A stretch of DNA of 64,000 nt from Balneola sp. (GCA_028284195.1 JANQSE010000002.1:248001-312000), one strand, 5' to 3'. Shown: positions 7,743-17,311, numbered from the stretch's first letter. Program-made: numbers and translations. Notes: generated by a model not told the origin, from the sequence alone.

Positions 7743-9569
7743 ATGAGATTTTCCTTTCCTTCTATTAATGAAATTTTAAAAAGCAGCACTAATACAGTCA
7801 AACGATTTCCACTTGCAATTACTGCAGGGGTTTTTGGCAGCATTTGTGCAATTTGGTTTTTTGACCTTTCCCCTCAAGAGCAGCAAAACAGCCCGTGGTT
7901 ATCTGATCTTATTTTTGTTTCTGGTTTGTCGATTTCTCTTTTTACCGGATTGAGTTTTTTTAGTGAATCAAAATCCTGGAATAATTCTAAAACATGGTTG
8001 TTACGATTTTCAGGCCTGGCCCTGATAACGATTTATTATTTTCTCGGCCAATCTATTACAGAAGGTGCCGATCAATACGCATACCGGTTGCTGTTACTGC
8101 TTTTAGCTACTCATTTGTTTACTTCTTTTTCAGCGTTTATTGGCCGGGGCACTATCGAAGAATTCTGGGGATTCAATAAAACCCTTTTCCTGAATATTCT
8201 CACTTCTGCAATGTATAGTGCCGTGTTGTTCATGGGGCTAAGCATTGCATTATTATCCATCGATAACTTATTGGGTTTCCATGTTAAACAAGACAGATAC
8301 TTTCAACTTTGGATTATCCTGGTTGGTGTATTCAATACCATATTTTTTCTGGCAAAGGCTCCAAAACCCGGTGCATTCGGGCCATCTGTTACCGAGTATC
8401 CTAAGGCACTGAAAGTATTTGTACAGTACGTGCTCATTCCGTTGGTATCAGTATATATTCTTATTCTGTACAGCTATTTGATAAAAATTCTTTTCCAGTG
8501 GGAATTACCTACCGGCTGGGTGGCAAATTTGGTTCTGAGTTTTTCTATAGCAGGAATTTTTTCTTTGTTGCTGCTACATCCGATAAAAGACGAGGTTGGG
8601 AATAAGTGGATACGGCTCTACTCAAAATTGTATTATGCAGGATTAGTACCTCTGGTGGTTTTGCTTTTTGTTTCTATCGGTACAAGAATTTCGGAATATG
8701 GGGTTACTATCAACCGTTTTTTTGTTGCAACTCTTGCTGTTTGGCTTGCGGGTATTGTCATCTATTTCATTTTCAGCAAAGCAAAAAATATAAAAGTGAT
8801 TCCTGTATCGCTTTGTCTTGTGGCTCTCAGTATTTCGCTTGGGCCAATGAGTGCTTTTTCAGTTTCGGAGAGGAGCCAAACAGGCAGGATATCTGAGATA
8901 TTGAGTTCGATTGATTTACTGGACGAGAGCGGAAAAGTTTTGAAAAGCGAGAAAGAAGTATCTTTTAACGATCGTAAAAATCTTTCATCCGGAGTTAAAT
9001 ACCTGGTAAGCAATCACGGCATCCAATCGTTGGATGAGTTCTTTGAAATGGATCTGGCCACACACCTGGAAATGGAGAATAAAACATCAGCGTATTCAAA
9101 ATCTGTAGAGATACTAAGTTTAATGGGCATGGAGTATCTGAACTATTGGGAAGGGGAAAAAGATCATGATTATTTTGACTTTTATACCAGCGAACAGCTT
9201 GTGATTTTGATAGAAGGTTACAACTATTTTTTAGGCGATGTGGAACTGTTCATGAACAGTGATTCAACATTTAAAACAAAAGAATATGTGCAGAGTACCT
9301 GGAAGGTATCTTACAGAAAAGAAGAAAAGTTGTTGTTTATCGAGAACACAGAAAGCAGCAAGAATATTGAGGTATCGCTTTTGCCTGTGGTTGAAAAATT
9401 ACTGTCCAGGAATTTAAACAATTCATCTGTAGTACCACCGGAGGACATGATTTTTGAACAAGAGAATGATGAGATGAAAGTGAAGATATTGCTTACCCGC
9501 ATAAGCGGTTCAGCACAAAGAAAGAATATCAACAGTATGAGGTTTGACCTGTTTATTGCAGATAAATAG
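7743..9569 (+). CDS. DUF4153-type multi-spanning membrane protein
   Basis: 608 residues. Residues about 20-385 hold around ten hydrophobic helices (for example LAITAGVFGSICAIWFF, LLLATHLFTSFSAF, NLVLSFSIAGIFSLLLL, LVPLVVLLFVSIG, LAVWLAGIVIYFIF). A soluble C-terminal region of about 220 residues follows, beginning SERSQTGRISEIL. This arrangement and the family-like FSAFIGRGTIEEFWGFNKTL stretch fit DUF4153. It sits between the YwqK-type lipoprotein and an AI-2E family exporter, with spacings of 11 and 10 nt, so the three are probably cotranscribed. The family has no established function. Confidence 0.72.
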   Translation: MRFSFPSINEILKSSTNTVKRFPLAITAGVFGSICAIWFFDLSPQEQQNSPWLSDLIFVSGLSISLFTGLSFFSESKSWNNSKTWLLRFSGLALITIYYFLGQSITEGADQYAYRLLLLLLATHLFTSFSAFIGRGTIEEFWGFNKTLFLNILTSAMYSAVLFMGLSIALLSIDNLLGFHVKQDRYFQLWIILVGVFNTIFFLAKAPKPGAFGPSVTEYPKALKVFVQYVLIPLVSVYILILYSYLIKILFQWELPTGWVANLVLSFSIAGIFSLLLLHPIKDEVGNKWIRLYSKLYYAGLVPLVVLLFVSIGTRISEYGVTINRFFVATLAVWLAGIVIYFIFSKAKNIKVIPVSLCLVALSISLGPMSAFSVSERSQTGRISEILSSIDLLDESGKVLKSEKEVSFNDRKNLSSGVKYLVSNHGIQSLDEFFEMDLATHLEMENKTSAYSKSVEILSLMGMEYLNYWEGEKDHDYFDFYTSEQLVILIEGYNYFLGDVELFMNSDSTFKTKEYVQSTWKVSYRKEEKLLFIENTESSKNIEVSLLPVVEKLLSRNLNNSSVVPPEDMIFEQENDEMKVKILLTRISGSAQRKNINSMRFDLFIADK

Positions 9570-9579
9570 ATTATAAAGA

Positions 9580-10656
9580 ATGAAGCATCATCCAATTTCA
9601 TCTCCGCAAAAATATCCTTTTTGGCTGAAATCGTCCGTAACCCTGGTCGGTTTGTCACTTCTTTTCGTAATTCTGAGTTACGGGAAATTTATTCTGATGC
9701 CGCTGGCGTTTGCTGCATTTCTTTCGATGCTGCTAAGCCCGGTAGTAAACAAACTGGAAAGCTGGAAGCTGGGAAGAGCACTAAGCATTATAGTTACATT
9801 ACTTCTGGTACTTATCATTCTTGCGGGAATTATTTCTCTCATTTCAGCTCAGTTTGTGCAATTTTCGGAGAGAATTCCTGAGGTAACCGAACGATTGAAA
9901 ACAGTAACGGCAGATGGTATTGGGTTTCTGGAAAATACATTGGGAATTTCGGAAGCGCAGCGTACTGATTACTTGCAGCAAGGCTTAAGTAACCTGATTG
10001 ATAAAAGCGGGCAGTACGTGGGTTCGGTGGTAAGTGCTACTACCAGTGCATTCACGTTGATGTCGCTGCTTCCGATTTTTGTGTTTTTTATGCTTTATTA
10101 CAAAGAAATGTACCAGACCTTTTTCCGGAAACTGTTTGAGCGAAAAGGGGAAAACACTATGGTTGACGGGGTATTAGAAAATGTGCAGGAAGTAACTCAG
10201 AATTATTTGGTCGGTATGCTTACTGTAATTGGGATTCTTGCCGTGCTAAATACCACCGGCTTATTTTTGATCGGGCTGGAACATGCCATCTTTTTTGGGG
10301 TGTTCGCCTCGCTGATGGCGGTAATACCTTATATTGGTATTATTATTGGAGCTTTGCCCCCGCTACTGTTTGCATTTTTGTTGGGAGATTCCCTGATTAC
10401 TTCGTTGTTGGTTATAGCCGTGTTTGGCACGGTCCAATTCCTTGAAGGTAATTTCATAACTCCACGAATTGTGGGTTCCAAAGTATCCATTAACCCGTTT
10501 ATGGCTATGCTGGCATTAATCATTGGGGGAGAACTTTGGGGCATTTCTGGCATGATCTTATTTGTACCGCTGATTGGAATCCTCCGTGTGATCTTTGAAC
10601 AGATTGAAGCCCTGAAGCCTTATGGGTATTTGTTGGGAAACAGGATTGAGTATTAA
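9580..10656 (+). CDS. AI-2E family transporter (PerM/TqsA-like)
   Basis: 358 residues, the usual size. About eight membrane helices are visible. The N-terminal pair (LVGLSLLFVILSYGKFILMPLAFAAFLSMLLSPVV) is followed by a helical soluble segment (about 90-150). The C-terminal block contains the family's PYIGIIIGALPPLL and EGNFITPRIVGSKVSINPF motifs. The family was named for autoinducer-2 export but also includes Na+/H+ antiporter-like and uncharacterised members, so the substrate cannot be assigned. It is the last gene of the 7-10.6 kb block and is followed by the toxin-antitoxin operator palindrome. Confidence 0.88.
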   Translation: MKHHPISSPQKYPFWLKSSVTLVGLSLLFVILSYGKFILMPLAFAAFLSMLLSPVVNKLESWKLGRALSIIVTLLLVLIILAGIISLISAQFVQFSERIPEVTERLKTVTADGIGFLENTLGISEAQRTDYLQQGLSNLIDKSGQYVGSVVSATTSAFTLMSLLPIFVFFMLYYKEMYQTFFRKLFERKGENTMVDGVLENVQEVTQNYLVGMLTVIGILAVLNTTGLFLIGLEHAIFFGVFASLMAVIPYIGIIIGALPPLLFAFLLGDSLITSLLVIAVFGTVQFLEGNFITPRIVGSKVSINPFMAMLALIIGGELWGISGMILFVPLIGILRVIFEQIEALKPYGYLLGNRIEY

Positions 10657-10678
10657 ATTTATTTCTTAATCTGATAAT

Positions 10679-10719
10679 AAGTCTTACTTTCCTTACTCAT
10701 AGTAAGAAAAGCAAGACTT
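10679..10719. promoter_or_regulatory. 41-nt palindrome touching the antitoxin start codon (candidate autoregulatory operator)
   Basis: The arms AAGTCTTACTTTCCTTACT (10679-10697) and AGTAAGAAAAGCAAGACTT (10701-10719) are complementary at 17 of 19 positions around a 3-nt centre. The right arm ends on the base before the ATG at 10720. No T-run follows, so a terminator is unlikely. A dyad of this kind fits binding by the AbrB/MazE-type dimer encoded immediately downstream; alternatively the RNA hairpin could block translation. Confidence 0.65.
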
Positions 10720-10974
10720 ATGCCGTCAGCAACTATCACATCAAAAGGTCAGGTTACTATTCCAAAAAAAATCAGAGACCAGCTTCAGTTAAAACCAGGT
10801 GACACGATCAATTTTGAAATTGATTCTCCATCAACTGCAAAAATTAGTACAGAAAAAAAGCATCACTCCGAGATCTTTGGAAAGTTTAGTTATAAAACGA
10901 AAGAAGCATTTACTGTTGAGGAGATGGATGAAGGTGTTGCAGAGTATTTTAGAACCAAATACAAAGCCGAATAG
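10720..10974 (+). CDS. AbrB/MazE/SpoVT-type antitoxin
   Basis: 84 residues. The N-terminus MPSATITSKGQVTIPKKIRD followed by LQLKPGDTINFEI is the swapped-hairpin DNA-binding domain of the AbrB superfamily (about 1-45). The acidic C-terminal tail (AFTVEEMDEGVAEYF) would wrap the toxin. The ATG directly follows the 41-nt palindrome, and the stop codon overlaps the GTG of the toxin gene by 1 nt (TAGTG), a classic antitoxin-first, coupled pair. Expected role: neutralise the PIN toxin and repress the operon. Confidence 0.88.
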   Translation: MPSATITSKGQVTIPKKIRDQLQLKPGDTINFEIDSPSTAKISTEKKHHSEIFGKFSYKTKEAFTVEEMDEGVAEYFRTKYKAE

Positions 10975-11357
10975 TGATTGGAGCGGATACCAATTTACTG
11001 GTTAGATTAATAATTGATGATATTCCGGAACAGGCTCAAAAAGTAAATGAATTGCTTAATGACGGTATAACTCTGTATGTAAATGAAGTGGTTATTTCTG
11101 AATTGTATTGGGTTTTAACATCAATCTATAAATTTACAAAAAACGAATTTATAGAGGCTGTAGATGACTTAATTGAAACTCAGAGTATCACTTTTTTTAA
11201 TGTTAGAACTATCACCGAGGCACTTACTTATTTTATTAATTCCTCTGCGGGTTTTACAGATTGCCTTATACATGCCATAAATCAATCTCAAAAACTTACA
11301 ACAGCAACATTCGACCAAAAAGCTTCTAAACTCAAAGGAATGAAATTGTTGAAATAA
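10974..11357 (+). CDS. PIN-domain toxin (VapC-like ribonuclease)
   Basis: 127 residues from a GTG start that overlaps the antitoxin stop. MIGADTNLLVRLIIDD carries the first conserved Asp (Asp5). Glu residues around VVISELYWVL match the second acidic site, and the C-terminal GFTDCLIHAINQ and TTATFDQKASKL give the third and fourth acidic positions. This is a complete PIN catalytic set and so a probable Mg2+-dependent RNase. It ends 1 nt before the convergent polX gene. Confidence 0.88.
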   Translation: MIGADTNLLVRLIIDDIPEQAQKVNELLNDGITLYVNEVVISELYWVLTSIYKFTKNEFIEAVDDLIETQSITFFNVRTITEALTYFINSSAGFTDCLIHAINQSQKLTTATFDQKASKLKGMKLLK

Positions 11358-11358
11358 G

Positions 11359-13116
11359 TTATCTCATCTTAAAAAACTTCACTACTTCCTCAGCACTTTT
11401 TGTATTCAGTACTCTTTCCTTTTCGTACTTTCCTTTGCGGGCAATTTTTACTCCGTAGGTAGTCAGGTCAATGCCGTCAATGGTATGGGCATCGGGGTTA
11501 ATGGAAGTCATCATACCTACTTCCTTAGCTTTGTTTCCAAACTTCCAGTCCAGATCTAGCCGGCGCGGGTTGGCATTAATCTCAATCGCTGTATTGTGTT
11601 CGGCGGCCAAAGCAACAAGTTCGTTCAAGTCGATTTTACTTTCCTCCCGTTTCAACAATAAACGTCCGGTAGGGTGTCCAATAATTCGGGTATATGGATT
11701 TTTGATAGCATTCCGGAATCGTTCCATCATTTGCTTTTCCGGCATTTCCAGTGATTGGTGTACGCTTGCAATTACAAAATCGAAACCTTCCAGGATGTCA
11801 TCTTTGTAATCCAGGCTTCCATCAGCCAGAATATCCGATTCAATTCCTTTAAAGATCACAAAGTTTTTTCCGGTAGATTTAAACTCATCATTTAGTTCAT
11901 CGATTTCATCCCACTGCCGTTTTACTTCATCGGGTTTTAACCCTCCTGCATAGGCTGCTGTTTGGGAGTGATCGGTAAGGCCTAAATATTCATAACCACG
12001 TTCCATACATGCTTCTGCCATTTCCCGTATAGAGAATTTGCCGTCACTCCAGGTACTATGAGCATGGATCACTCCGCGAATGTCTTCATCAGTAACCAAA
12101 TCGAGTATTTCCTGATTTTCAAAGATCTCAAATTCCCCACGATCTTCCCGAAGTTCAGGAGGCACAAAATTCAAATCCAGCATCTTGTAGATATCAGATT
12201 CTGTTTCGAAATTTTGTGGAGCATTCCAGTTGGTTTCACCGTTTTCTTCCAGTTTATATAAACCATATTCATTTAAGCTCATTCCTCTGTCTCTGGCTCG
12301 CGAACGCATCTCCACATTGTGTTCTTTGCTTCCTGTAAAATACATAAGGGCTGCAGCAAAGTTTTTGGGCTTAACAATTCTCAGATCCACTTGTCGCCCC
12401 TCGACGGTGCGAACGGAGCTTTTGGTATCACCTTTTCCAAGAACTTCTGTTACCCGGCCATGGCTTGTAAATACATCAAAGAGATCTGGGATATGTTTTT
12501 CATTTGCTCCGATCAGGATGTCAATATCTCCGATGGTTTCTTTGGCCCGGCGTAATGATCCGGCTACTTCAATTTGCTGAACACCTTCAAGATCTTTTAG
12601 GCTGGCAAATATATCATCAGCGATTTTAGTGGCTTCATCAAGTCTGCAACGCTCATCATATTTTTCCATCCACTCAATGGATTTTTGGATCTTCTCAGCA
12701 GATTTGCCGCCAAGCCCGGGAAGTTTTGCAAGTTCTCCATTATCGATCAGCTCTTTTAACTCTTCAGTCTCAGTAATACCAAAAGTCTCATGGATTTTCA
12801 GGATATTCTTTGGCCCAAGCCCTGAGATCTGTGTCCATTTTAATAAACCCGGTGGAATTTTTTCACGAAAAGCTTCAAGCACGGGCATAGTTCCGGTTTC
12901 AGCATAAACGTAAATATCTTCAGCAATCGATTTCCCAATCCCTTTAATGTCAGTCAGGGTTTTATTGTCAATATATTCGTTGATGTCGTCGTTGAGGCCA
13001 TCGATAGTTTGTGCAGCTTTATCAAAAGCAATGGCTTTAAAGCGGTTCTCTCCAGCTAATTGCATAAGCTGAAATACTTCTTTGAGTTTGGAGGCTATAT
13101 CCTGGTTATTTGGCAT
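11359..13116 (-). CDS. polX: Family X DNA polymerase/3'-5' exonuclease with PHP domain
   Basis: 585 residues, the normal size for bacterial PolX. The N-terminal part (1-about 150) has helix-hairpin-helix repeats such as LTDIKGIGKSIAEDI and LAKLPGLGGKSAEKI. The nucleotidyltransferase motif GSLRRAKETIGDIDILIG holds the paired catalytic Asp residues. The C-terminal PHP phosphoesterase domain (from about 345) has HAHSTWSDGKFS, GLTDHSQ, GIESDI and NPDAHT with the metal-binding His and Asp residues. It acts in base-excision and gap repair. It is convergent with the toxin gene, 1 nt apart. Confidence 0.93.
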   Translation of the reverse strand: MPNNQDIASKLKEVFQLMQLAGENRFKAIAFDKAAQTIDGLNDDINEYIDNKTLTDIKGIGKSIAEDIYVYAETGTMPVLEAFREKIPPGLLKWTQISGLGPKNILKIHETFGITETEELKELIDNGELAKLPGLGGKSAEKIQKSIEWMEKYDERCRLDEATKIADDIFASLKDLEGVQQIEVAGSLRRAKETIGDIDILIGANEKHIPDLFDVFTSHGRVTEVLGKGDTKSSVRTVEGRQVDLRIVKPKNFAAALMYFTGSKEHNVEMRSRARDRGMSLNEYGLYKLEENGETNWNAPQNFETESDIYKMLDLNFVPPELREDRGEFEIFENQEILDLVTDEDIRGVIHAHSTWSDGKFSIREMAEACMERGYEYLGLTDHSQTAAYAGGLKPDEVKRQWDEIDELNDEFKSTGKNFVIFKGIESDILADGSLDYKDDILEGFDFVIASVHQSLEMPEKQMMERFRNAIKNPYTRIIGHPTGRLLLKREESKIDLNELVALAAEHNTAIEINANPRRLDLDWKFGNKAKEVGMMTSINPDAHTIDGIDLTTYGVKIARKGKYEKERVLNTKSAEEVVKFFKMR

Positions 13117-13247
13117 ATTTCTTTCTTGTTGTCACAAAAGCACAAATTTTTAATTGAATTATTTTTGTGTTTTAGTGGCTTGTTTTATTTCAGTAAAACT
13201 TCTTGAAAATGGTTGTTCATTGGGAAAGTAAGCTGTAAAATCCATCC

Positions 13248-13760
13248 ATGAAAAAAATTGATTATAAAAAGCTGTTATTTCTTTTTTACTCTGCTTTTTT
13301 AGCCATGGCTTGTGTTCCATCAGAAGAACAGAGAGCTGAATACAAAGCAGACATTCAGGCGATTATGGAGGACTGGCATGACGCTGCCGCTGAAGCTGAC
13401 TTTGATCGGTATTTTGGATATTTCGCTGACTCAACTTCAATTTTTATGGGTACTGATGCTACCGAAAGGTGGACGGTTAGCGAATTCAAGGCGTTTAGTA
13501 AACCGTATTTTGATAGAGGAAGGGCATGGAATTTCACTCCTCTTAATCGATATGTTTATCTCTCTGATGACGGTCACACTGCATGGTTTGATGAAGAACT
13601 TTCAACTCCAAATCTTGGCCCAAGTCGTGGAACGGGAGTGTTAGTACTCAAGAATAATGCATGGAAAATTGCTCATTACAATCTTACCGTTCCAATTCCG
13701 AATGCCATTATGGATGATGTAAAAGAGCAAATTGAAAAAGAACTCAACAAAGAAAATTAA
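13248..13760 (+). CDS. NTF2/SnoaL-like (DUF4440-type) lipoprotein
   Basis: 170 residues. It opens with a lipoprotein-like signal (LFLFYSAFLAMAC, Cys22). The mature part reads as a single cone-shaped NTF2-like fold: an N-terminal helix (IQAIMEDWHDAAAEADFDRYFGYFADS), then strands ending WKIAHYNLTVPIP, as in DUF4440/SnoaL-like proteins. These bind small molecules or act as scaffolds; no catalytic residues can be assigned. Its stop codon lies inside the left arm of a perfect 16-bp inverted repeat. Confidence 0.7.
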   Translation: MKKIDYKKLLFLFYSAFLAMACVPSEEQRAEYKADIQAIMEDWHDAAAEADFDRYFGYFADSTSIFMGTDATERWTVSEFKAFSKPYFDRGRAWNFTPLNRYVYLSDDGHTAWFDEELSTPNLGPSRGTGVLVLKNNAWKIAHYNLTVPIPNAIMDDVKEQIEKELNKEN

Positions 13761-13800
13761 AAATTAAGAATTGTAGATACCCCTATTCTTAATTTTTAAT
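13756..13800. terminator. Perfect 16-bp AT-rich inverted repeat
   Basis: ATTAAAAATTAAGAAT (13756-13771) and its exact reverse complement (13785-13800) flank a 13-nt spacer, overlapping the stop codon of the NTF2-like gene. It has few G-C pairs and only scattered T residues after it, so it may be a weak bidirectional terminator, an mRNA 3'-end stabiliser or a short repeat element. TTAATTTTTAAT-like text is repeated again just downstream. Confidence 0.5.
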
Positions 13801-13822
13801 TCCTAATTTTTAACTCTACGAA

Positions 13823-16333
13823 ATGAATCGAAGCATAAAAACCTTTTTCCTTCTTCTAATTGTATCAACAACTGCTTACGGGCAATTGAAATCACCTGCT
13901 GAATTTCTTGGCTATGAACTGGGTGAACAATGGACTCCTCATCACAAAGTGCAGGCTTATTTTTTGCATGTAGCTGAAAACTCTGATATGGTTACCCTTG
14001 AGAAATATGGTATGACTTATGAGGGTAGAGAGCTTGTTATTGCAACAGTTTCATCAGTTGCAAATCAGGGTAGAGTTGAGGAGATACGTTCCAACAATTT
14101 AAAAAGAGTTGGCTTTATCGATGGAGAACCAACTGCTGATAAAACCCCTATTGTTTGGCTGAGCTATAACGTGCATGGAAATGAAACATCATCCAGCGAA
14201 GCAGCAATGAATACCTTGTACAAGTTGATTACGGAAAATACAACCTGGCTGAATGAAGTAATAGTGGTCATGGATCCTATGATTAACCCGGACGGAAGAG
14301 ATCGGTATGTGTACTGGAACAAATCTGTTACAGGTGTACAGTACAATGCAAATCCTGAATCCAGGGAGCATAGCGAGCCGTGGCCGGGAGGCAGAACAAA
14401 TCATTATTATTTTGATTTGAACCGTGATTGGGCCTGGCAAACACAGATTGAGACGCAGAATAGAATTCAGGCTTATTTATCATGGATGCCACATGTGCAT
14501 GTCGATTTTCATGAGCAGGGATATAACTCACCGTACTATTTTGCTCCGGCTGCCAAACCATACCATACTGCGATTACAGATTGGCAAAGTGAATACCAAA
14601 CTATGATCGGTAAAAATCACACTAAGTATTTTGACCGGGAAAACTGGCTGTATTTTACTCGCGAAATCTTTGATCTGTTTTATCCGAGCTATGGAGATAC
14701 CTGGCCTACATTCAACGGCGCAATTGGCATGACCTACGAACAAGCCGGGCACAGCCGTGGAGGATTAGGAGTAAGAACCGCTGAAGGAGATACACTTACT
14801 TTATGGGATAGGTTAACCCACCATACAACAACAGGCCTTTCTACAGTAGAAATCACAGCTCAGAATAAAGAACGGGTAGTGGATGAGTTTGCTTCCTATT
14901 TCAGAAATACACGCGAAAATGGAACCGGTGAGTACAAAGCATTTGTAGTAAAGAAGTCTGGCAATCCGGATAATGTAGCACGGCTACTTCAGTACTTGGT
15001 GAAGCAGAATATCGAATTTGGTGAGGCAACTTCTGCCAGCAGAGTGGAAGGTTATGATTATTCAACTGGTGAAACCGGAAGGGTTAATGTGGAGGCAGGT
15101 GATTATGTGATCAGTACTTTCCAGCCACAAGGAACATTGGTGCGTGTGTTGTTTGAGCCAAAACCGGAATTGGAAGACTCGTTAACCTACGACATTACTG
15201 CCTGGGAAACACACTATGCCTATGGCTTGGAAGGCTATGCTGTGAAAGGGAATCTTAAGTACCAACCAGTTTCTAATATAACCACATCAGAAATTTCGGC
15301 TTCTATAAATAAGCCGTATGCGTATTTGGCAAAATGGAACTCACTGGATGATTTGAAATATTTAGCAGCATTATTGAAGCAGGGAATTAATGTAAGATAT
15401 GCTGAACAGGAATTTGTGATGAATGATAAAAAGTATGGCCGTGGAACATTGGTTATCACAAGAAATGGGAATGAGAAATTGGGCGATGCTTTTGACCGAA
15501 TTGTTAAGAATACAGCGGATCAATTAGGAAGGTTCATTACTCCGGTTTCAACAGGTTTTGTAAGCTCAGGTAAAGATTTTGGTTCATCTTCGGTTCGTTT
15601 TGTTAGCGCACCAAAAGTTGGATTGGTTGCGGGGGATGGCACGAGCTCAAATATGGTAGGGCATATTTGGCATTACTTTGATCAACAAATTGGATATCCG
15701 GTAAATCTTGTCAACAAAGATGATCTGCGCTTTGTGGACTGGAACGAATATGATGTAATGATTATGCCTTCGGGTTCTTATGGAAGTACTTTTAATGAAA
15801 ACGGATTAAATGATCTGAAAGAATGGATTCGTGGAGGGGGCACATTGATTGCAGTTGGTGGAGCAAACGGATTCTTAGCCGGGAAAGACGGATTTTCATT
15901 GAAAAGAAAATCGAACGATAACGGGGGTAAGAAGGAAGATGAAGATCCTGCTGAAAAACTTAAAAAATATGGCGAGGTTTCCAGAGCGTCTGCTTCAAGG
16001 CTGAATGCAGGATCTGTTTTTGAATTGACAATGGATAACACACACCCATTAGCATTTGGATATGATGACACATATACGAGTTTAAAACTTGGTTCTTTCG
16101 GGTATGAATACCTTGAGAATGGCTGGAATGTAGGAGTAGCTAAGCCTGGAGCTCATCGAAGTGGTTTTGTTGGCATTGAAGCAAAGAAAAGCCTGGAGCA
16201 CACACTTTCTTTTGGTGTACAGAATATGGGTGCCGGACGTGTTGTGTATATGATTGATAACCCGCTTTACAGAGGGTTCTGGCACAACGGAAAGCTGTTA
16301 TTTGGCAATGCAGTGTTTTTTGTAGGGAATTAA
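13823..16333 (+). CDS. Secreted M14-family zinc carboxypeptidase with C-terminal amidotransferase-like domain
   Basis: 836 residues with signal peptide MNRSIKTFFLLLIVSTTAYGQ. The zinc-site motif is HGNETSSSEA (His118, Glu121), then DPMINPDGRD, FDLNRDW and HVDFHEQG (likely third ligand His230). The catalytic Glu is probably in MTYEQAGHSRGG. The C-terminal third (from about 590) resembles the class I glutamine-amidotransferase-like/ThuA-type fold (VGLVAGDGTSSNM, YDVMIMPSGSYGS, GGGTLIAVGG) seen in large Bacteroidota M14 proteins. Inferred role: periplasmic or extracellular peptide degradation. The promoter must lie in the 60-nt gap after the inverted repeat. Confidence 0.88.
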   Translation: MNRSIKTFFLLLIVSTTAYGQLKSPAEFLGYELGEQWTPHHKVQAYFLHVAENSDMVTLEKYGMTYEGRELVIATVSSVANQGRVEEIRSNNLKRVGFIDGEPTADKTPIVWLSYNVHGNETSSSEAAMNTLYKLITENTTWLNEVIVVMDPMINPDGRDRYVYWNKSVTGVQYNANPESREHSEPWPGGRTNHYYFDLNRDWAWQTQIETQNRIQAYLSWMPHVHVDFHEQGYNSPYYFAPAAKPYHTAITDWQSEYQTMIGKNHTKYFDRENWLYFTREIFDLFYPSYGDTWPTFNGAIGMTYEQAGHSRGGLGVRTAEGDTLTLWDRLTHHTTTGLSTVEITAQNKERVVDEFASYFRNTRENGTGEYKAFVVKKSGNPDNVARLLQYLVKQNIEFGEATSASRVEGYDYSTGETGRVNVEAGDYVISTFQPQGTLVRVLFEPKPELEDSLTYDITAWETHYAYGLEGYAVKGNLKYQPVSNITTSEISASINKPYAYLAKWNSLDDLKYLAALLKQGINVRYAEQEFVMNDKKYGRGTLVITRNGNEKLGDAFDRIVKNTADQLGRFITPVSTGFVSSGKDFGSSSVRFVSAPKVGLVAGDGTSSNMVGHIWHYFDQQIGYPVNLVNKDDLRFVDWNEYDVMIMPSGSYGSTFNENGLNDLKEWIRGGGTLIAVGGANGFLAGKDGFSLKRKSNDNGGKKEDEDPAEKLKKYGEVSRASASRLNAGSVFELTMDNTHPLAFGYDDTYTSLKLGSFGYEYLENGWNVGVAKPGAHRSGFVGIEAKKSLEHTLSFGVQNMGAGRVVYMIDNPLYRGFWHNGKLLFGNAVFFVGN

Positions 16334-16350
16334 CCCGAAGAGTGCTGGCT

Positions 16351-17262
16351 CTATTTTTGAGCCAGTTCAGCTTCACTGGCAATATATCCAAAAGAAGCCC
16401 AATTGCTTCCTTTATAAACTTCTTCCCAGATAGAATACGCACGACCTTTTCGTCCGTTTATAAAATGCCAGTTTCCAATTCCATAACCTACCGTAGCATT
16501 GCTTAGTGCATCAGAGTCTTCATCAAGGAGCATTTCGGGATCGAACTCTCCTTTAAAAACCAGCAGCAATTTATGGTAGCTGTTATTTTCAATGATATCC
16601 ATGTCGGTTTCAATGGGCTCGATAATTTGTCCTGCAAATTCATCTTGTCCATTTCGGCGCAGGCTCATGTAATACCAATATAAGGCGGCTACCAGCATAT
16701 CATTATTGGTACTGGCTTTGATGCATTCGTTATATGCATTTTGTGCTTTCTCAAAATCTCCGGTTAGGTAATAAGCCAATCCAAGATGATACCAGATATT
16801 GGTATGCAAGCTGCTGGTTGGTTTGTTTTGTGTATTAGGTAATCCATCCTGCTCCACAATATCTTCGGTGCCTTTGATTAACTCCACTGCTTTTTCAAAG
16901 TCTTGAATGGCGTAATCTAAAGCCCGGAGAGAAATGTACCGATGTCCCCGGTGGCGATATAAAGCTGGTTCTTCTGGTTTTTTTGCAATTGCATCAGATA
17001 ACAGTTCTATTGCATTGCGATATTCGCCGTTATACCCCAGTAATCGAGCTCTCCAGATTAGTTCATTTATTTCATCAGAAACCTGGATCAAAGAATCTAT
17101 TCTGGTTGTGAGTGTTTCGGGTAATGTATTTGAACTGGTTTGCAATGTATCTCCCAGAAGCGAAACAGTTTGAACTCCATCCGGAAGGGAAGTAAAATCT
17201 GGTTCAGAAGAGGTGCAATTCAGAAGTAATAAAGAAAAAAGAGCAGCGACAAATAATCTCAT
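16351..17262 (-). CDS. TPR-repeat lipoprotein
   Basis: 303 residues. MRLFVAALFSLLLLNC resembles a lipoprotein signal (Cys16). From about residue 65 there are tetratricopeptide-like helix pairs: AIELLSDAIAKKPEEPALYRHRGHRYISLRALDYAIQDFEKAVELI and LGLAYYLTGDFEKAQNAYNECIKA. TPR repeats mediate protein contacts; the partner is unknown. It is convergent with the M14 gene (17-nt gap) and about 50 nt from the DUF1801 gene in the same direction. Confidence 0.75.
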   Translation of the reverse strand: MRLFVAALFSLLLLNCTSSEPDFTSLPDGVQTVSLLGDTLQTSSNTLPETLTTRIDSLIQVSDEINELIWRARLLGYNGEYRNAIELLSDAIAKKPEEPALYRHRGHRYISLRALDYAIQDFEKAVELIKGTEDIVEQDGLPNTQNKPTSSLHTNIWYHLGLAYYLTGDFEKAQNAYNECIKASTNNDMLVAALYWYYMSLRRNGQDEFAGQIIEPIETDMDIIENNSYHKLLLVFKGEFDPEMLLDEDSDALSNATVGYGIGNWHFINGRKGRAYSIWEEVYKGSNWASFGYIASEAELAQK

Positions 17263-17311
17263 AGTTTAGCTATTTAGGATCAGGAGTTTTTGAAGGTAAC
17301 AAATAAGAGTA

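Noticed and set aside
10657-10719. Terminator of the AI-2E exporter gene
   Set aside because: The large dyad has no T-run on the plus strand and touches the antitoxin start codon, so an operator is the better reading.
12230-12580. 116-codon plus-strand ORF inside polX
   Set aside because: It is antisense to conserved PolX motifs; composition is Ser/Arg-rich as expected of a shadow frame.
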